Source of the DNA: Selenomonadales bacterium
GTDB lineage: Bacteria > Bacillota > Negativicutes > Sporomusales > UBA7701
DNA length: 64,000 nucleotides
Reading direction: 5' to 3'
Assembly: GCA_029976065.1 (NCBI GenBank)
Contig: JARKNV010000047.1
Coordinates: forward strand, 142,573-206,572
This document shows positions 60,454 to 64,000 of the stretch, one piece after another. Each line of letters begins with the position of its first letter. Position 1 is the stretch's first letter. The notes under the pieces were generated by a model. That model saw only the letters and a program-made list of their open reading frames with translations, ran no database searches and was not told the DNA's origin. The position numbers and the translations under genes are program-made.

Positions 60454-60937
60454 CTAATCGCTGGAAAGTCCTATCAGGCTGGCCTTCCCAATTGTTTTCC
60501 CCGAGGCGTCCTTGGCTTCAATAACGAAATGGTATTTATGCACCCCATTCGGTGGATAGGGTCCTTCCCACGGAGTGGCTTGAATAATACCGTCTTGCCA
60601 TTTTTGTTTCGGGGGTATTCCCTCGGGTAATTCGCTATAGGACGCGGGAATATTGCGAATATCCCAATGAACATAGCCGTTGGCCGGAGGATCGTAATCT
60701 TTACAGGTAATCGCGAATTTTACGGTCCCTGGCGGAGGATTTAGCCATTGAAGCGCAGGTGACTTGTTTTCCTGTTTTGCTTTATATCTAGCCGGCATAG
60801 ATTGACCATCTTTAAATGTCGGGCTTAGCAATGTAAACTTTTCTTGGTTTTTATCCGGGCCTTCTTCGGCGGCCCCGCCAATACCCGGAACTAATACGAC
60901 CATAAGCAGAACCACCAGCGACAAAATCTTACGCATT
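60454..60937 (-). CDS. PEBP / YbhB-YbcL family (Raf kinase inhibitor-like) exported protein
   Basis: Signal peptide MRKILSLVVLLMVVLVPGIGGA; PTFKDGQSMPARYKAKQENKSPALQWLNPPPGTVKFAITCKDYD..., YVHWDIRNIP. Confidence 0.85.
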
Positions 60938-61244
60938 TTAATCCTCCCCATATGAATTACTTCTGTATTCTTGTTTTTTCCTATGCTTTCCTGCCTTATG
61001 TCCATTAAAAATTACCCATGGGGAAAATGTGCTGTCATTGCTGGCGATAAAATCGGCCACTGAATAAACTCCGCTTTTAGATATGTTATATTGCCATTCC
61101 TAACAAGCTAAACCGGAATTAGCGGCGATATTGAGAAGCGTGGGCGCTATCTTGTAGGTTTGGCATAGACTATAAAGCATACACTATAAATTATTCAGGG
61201 TACCTTTCTGCTTGAGGTTCCCTGAATAAACCTAGCGGTTCGCT

Positions 61245-61420
61245 ATACTCCACTCAATCTTATCGATCTTCCTATCCTCCGTTACCGTTATCCGCTTTAT
61301 CAGCGCATGCACCAACCTTTTCCACTCTTGTCCCGGCCCGACTCGCGAAACGCCCGGCAAAATCCGCCAACGCCACCCAGATTCCCGCCGGCGATACCCC
61401 TGCACGCCCCCCCTGCTCCA
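61245..61420 (-). pseudogene. Serine recombinase C-terminal relic C (frameshifted)
   Basis: Across frames: MEQLEQGGRAGVSPAGIWVALADF / CRAFRESGRDKSGK / RLVHALIKRITVTEDRKIDKIEWSIANR*. Confidence 0.65.
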
Positions 61421-61455
61421 ACTGCTCCATTTTCTGCGCTTTGCTTTATTCCCCC

Positions 61456-61715
61456 GTCGCTCAGCTCATCATCACTTCCTGCCACATCAGAAAGCCCAAA
61501 GAAACCGGCGTCGCCAAAGCGGTGCGAGCCGCACGCTCAGCCCTCGTTCTTCTTCGCCTGCGCCAGCTCGGCCAGGCCGGCCGCCATCCCCCGCGCCAGT
61601 TCGGCATTGTCGCCGTCCGTCCGGGCGAGGGCAGCCGCCAAATCCAGCAGCATCGCCCGGTCGAAACCGGCCATCAGCTCCCCGTACCGCCGCCGCGCGT
61701 AATCGTAACCCCGCG
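61456..61715. repeat. Long direct repeat, copy B
   Basis: Gapless, nearly identical to 53921-54180. Confidence 0.9.
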
Positions 61716-61743
61716 CGTAATCGGACAAATATCGCTCCGCCAT
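61537..61743 (-). CDS. Small conserved protein of unknown function, family copy 3
   Basis: MAERYLSDYARGYDYARRRYGELMAGFDRAMLLDLAAALARTDGDNAELARGMAAGLAELAQAKKNEG. Confidence 0.75.
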   Translation of the reverse strand: MAERYLSDYARGYDYARRRYGELMAGFDRAMLLDLAAALARTDGDNAELARGMAAGLAELAQAKKNEG

Positions 61744-61833
61744 CCGCTCCTATCTCCTCCGCTGTTCCCGTGCCGCCCCGTTCCAAACGCCGGCGGCTTC
61801 CTTTTGGTTCAATTCTCCGGTCGCCTCAACTTG

Positions 61834-61964
61834 ATTCTATTATAGAATAAATACCTCCCGCCATCAAGCTGTTTGATTCTTATTAAGCATCAACGTCATA
61901 CTATATATTGGTTTACCCCATCGCACCCTGTACTATAGAGGTAGCAAATATTCTGTTTTGGAAT
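61834..61964. promoter_or_regulatory. Two related palindromes between small ORF and XRE copy 3 (candidate operators)
   Basis: ATTCTAT-T-ATAGAAT (61834-61848) and ATTCTGTTTTGGAAT (61950-61964). Confidence 0.55.
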
Positions 61965-61966
61965 AG

Positions 61967-62281
61967 GTGATTGTATTGGACGTGGGCGCCCGCATCCGGG
62001 AATTGCGCAAAGCCAGAGGGCTGACTACCCGCCAATTGGCGGAAATGACGAATATATCCCAACCTGTCATCAGCAGGCTGGAAACCAACACGAGATCGGC
62101 CGACGTTTCGTATATAGAAATTATCTGCAACGCGCTGGATATTTCCCTTGCCGACTTCTTTGCCGCCGATCGGTCGGACATGAACCCCGAACTTCAACAA
62201 CTGCTGGAAACCGCGAAAAAATTGACCCCCGAGCAACGGGAGGCAGTTCGCAAAATGCTGGAAACCATGAATAACGGCTGA
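61967..62281 (+). CDS. XRE family HTH regulator, copy 3
   Basis: VGARIRELRKARGLTTRQLAEMTNISQPVISRLETNTRSADVSYIEIICNALDISLADFF...PELQQLLETAKKLTPEQREAVRKMLETMNNG. Confidence 0.92.
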   Translation: MIVLDVGARIRELRKARGLTTRQLAEMTNISQPVISRLETNTRSADVSYIEIICNALDISLADFFAADRSDMNPELQQLLETAKKLTPEQREAVRKMLETMNNG

Positions 62282-62284
62282 CAC

Positions 62285-62316
62285 CAAGGCCCGCCTAATG
62301 GCGGGCCTTAGTTTTT
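62285..62316 (+). terminator. Terminator of XRE copy 3
   Basis: CAAGGCCCGCCtaatGGCGGGCCTTAGTTTTTG. Confidence 0.85.
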
Positions 62317-62323
62317 GTTCCGT

Positions 62324-62402
62324 CGTGGCGCCCTTGGCTGTTCCGCCCCTTGCGTCGCAACCGCGGGGCCGTCAAACTCCGGCTCCGGTGCTCCGGGCGA
62401 AC
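62324..62402. repeat. GC-rich repeat module, copy B
   Basis: GTGGCGCCCTTGGCTGTTCCGCCCCTTGCGTCGCAACCGCGGGGCCGTCAAACTCCGGCTCCGGTGCTCCGGGCG. Confidence 0.8.
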
Positions 62403-62908
62403 GTGCCGATAAGGCTCGCTGTTTCGCCCCGCGGGCACCGGAGCCAACTGTCGTCCGTGACAGGTGGCTCCTCTCGCGGCCGTCCATGGCCGCTCGCACC
62501 CGCAAGGGGTAGGCCGCAGTTCTAGGCGCTGAAGCGCTAAGAACTTGCGCACTGCGGCGTACTCACCGCTTCACCGACGGCGCGTAACGCCCTCCGCAAA
62601 GTCGCCGTCCGTTTGCGTCCCGCAAATGGTGCCAAAGCCTTGCGTAAGTTCGATGGGCCTCGCCTCCACCATGCCAATCCCACTTGAAATGATCACAAAG
62701 ACATGGCAAGCCTCATCCGCCGGGAAGAAAACTGGTGAACGGGGCTTGTTTTTTATCGTATTTTAAAAGTGACCGTCAGAAATATACAAAGCATCTACCA
62801 AGAGTAAAGTATTTTTTATCAAATTTAAAGTGGCAAGGATAAAACTATGTTTGCAGAGTATTATCTAAATAAATCCATGATCGTTAATTAGTCTCAAGTT
62901 ATGGGGGT

Positions 62909-63973
62909 ATGTATATGCCGTTACTAGAAACTTTCATCGGAGCAGTCGCAAAGGCAACATATGACCTAGGGAAATACATAGTTACTAATATATTTAAAGA
63001 AGAAAATGAAGAACTTGTTAATATGGTTAACAAGGCTATTGATGGAGCCATAACAAAGTTTTTTGAGAAATATGGTAATCAATTTGGAGAGCCTTCGAGT
63101 TGCTTTCTCGAACGGCGAGATAATTGGGACATTATAGTTAGTGCGTGCTTTTATAGTCAAAAGTGTTTAACATGGAAGGATATTGATTCAAGAGGATTTG
63201 ATGATGCTCCTAGTGCTACCCAAGAAGCGATAGAGTTTTTTATTACGTCTTTAAAGAAAGAAATGTCAAAATCTTGGGAGTTAGATAAAATTCTTAGTGA
63301 AAAAAATTCCTACGAAAAAACGGAAGAAAAGCTAGGCACAATCTCGACAAAGCAAATAGAGTTAAAAGATGCACTGAGTAATTTCGCAGCCGAAATAACT
63401 AACTCAATAAATGACACCTCAGTTCCATTAGTAGAATTAGCAAGAGGAGGAGTAGCAGAGATATCTCAGAGTATTTCATCTAGCATTGATATATCTACAA
63501 ATTTAATTACTACGGAATATCAAGCTGAACTAAAATACGTCGAGGACTTAATTGACAATAAAAAGCCTTCAGAAGCTCTTTTGTTTTTAAGTCCACTTAA
63601 AGAACGAATATGGAATCAAGCCCAACCAATAGTAAGATTTAAGTTGTTGACGAACATGGCAGCAGCTCACTTAGCTTTGGCTAAATATGAATTGGCTGGC
63701 CCATTATTAGTTGCGGCATTACAATATCAGCCAACCGAGGAGAAAGTTATTCGTAATGCAGGATACGGATATCTTATAATGAATATGCCCGAACAGGCCA
63801 TTCAAAAAGCAAAAGAAGTATTGATTCTTAACCCAGTTAACTGTAGCGCTTATTCAATAATAGTACAAGCTACATCAATAAGGGCTGATTTAAGTACCTT
63901 GCTATCGACTATCCCTGAAGCACTTCGAAATTTGTCAGCGCCGACGATAAAATGTAGGAAAGTGGCGATATAA
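62909..63973 (+). CDS. Hypothetical protein with TPR-like C-terminal part
   Basis: 354 aa, AT-rich; LLTNMAAAHLALAKYELAGPLLVAALQYQPTEEKVIRNAGYGYLIMNMPEQAIQKAKEVLILNPVNCSAY resembles TPR helices. Confidence 0.55.
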   Translation: MYMPLLETFIGAVAKATYDLGKYIVTNIFKEENEELVNMVNKAIDGAITKFFEKYGNQFGEPSSCFLERRDNWDIIVSACFYSQKCLTWKDIDSRGFDDAPSATQEAIEFFITSLKKEMSKSWELDKILSEKNSYEKTEEKLGTISTKQIELKDALSNFAAEITNSINDTSVPLVELARGGVAEISQSISSSIDISTNLITTEYQAELKYVEDLIDNKKPSEALLFLSPLKERIWNQAQPIVRFKLLTNMAAAHLALAKYELAGPLLVAALQYQPTEEKVIRNAGYGYLIMNMPEQAIQKAKEVLILNPVNCSAYSIIVQATSIRADLSTLLSTIPEALRNLSAPTIKCRKVAI

Positions 63974-64000
63974 AATTGCATATTTGCGGCGGTCGAAGAT

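Overview
The window looks chromosomal and comes from a diderm, spore-forming Negativicutes (Sporomusaceae-like) anaerobe. That assignment is inferred from the gene repertoire: an autotransporter alongside DUF3231, CBO0543, ptb-buk and several sigma-54 activators. The left and centre are mostly minus-strand catabolic operons: a 4-hydroxybutyryl-CoA dehydratase / MBL lactonase / DUF1097 group with a sigma-54 activator, tctCAB plus split UxaA-type hydratase with a GntR regulator, chemotaxis and HD-GYP genes, ptb-buk plus a DASS transporter, and a meta-pathway lower branch (MhpD/MhpE/MhpF-like) with transporters, an OYE-type reductase and IadA. A very repetitive autotransporter occupies 40.7-44.9 kb, followed by tmRNA (ssrA) and smpB. 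Two more sigma-54-activator-controlled catabolic cassettes follow: DAP-dehydrogenase-like / N-acyl-D-amino-acid deacylase / NhaC, and opine dehydrogenase / antiporter. The most unusual part is 52.9-62.7 kb. A ~68-aa uncharacterised protein occurs there three times, each time divergent from an XRE-family regulator with its own intergenic palindrome, and interspersed with serine-recombinase C-terminal relics and GC-rich repeat modules. The two best copies are near-identical, gapless direct repeats 7,535 bp apart that bracket an AT-richer opine-dehydrogenase cassette. All calls come from reading the sequence; no database search was run.
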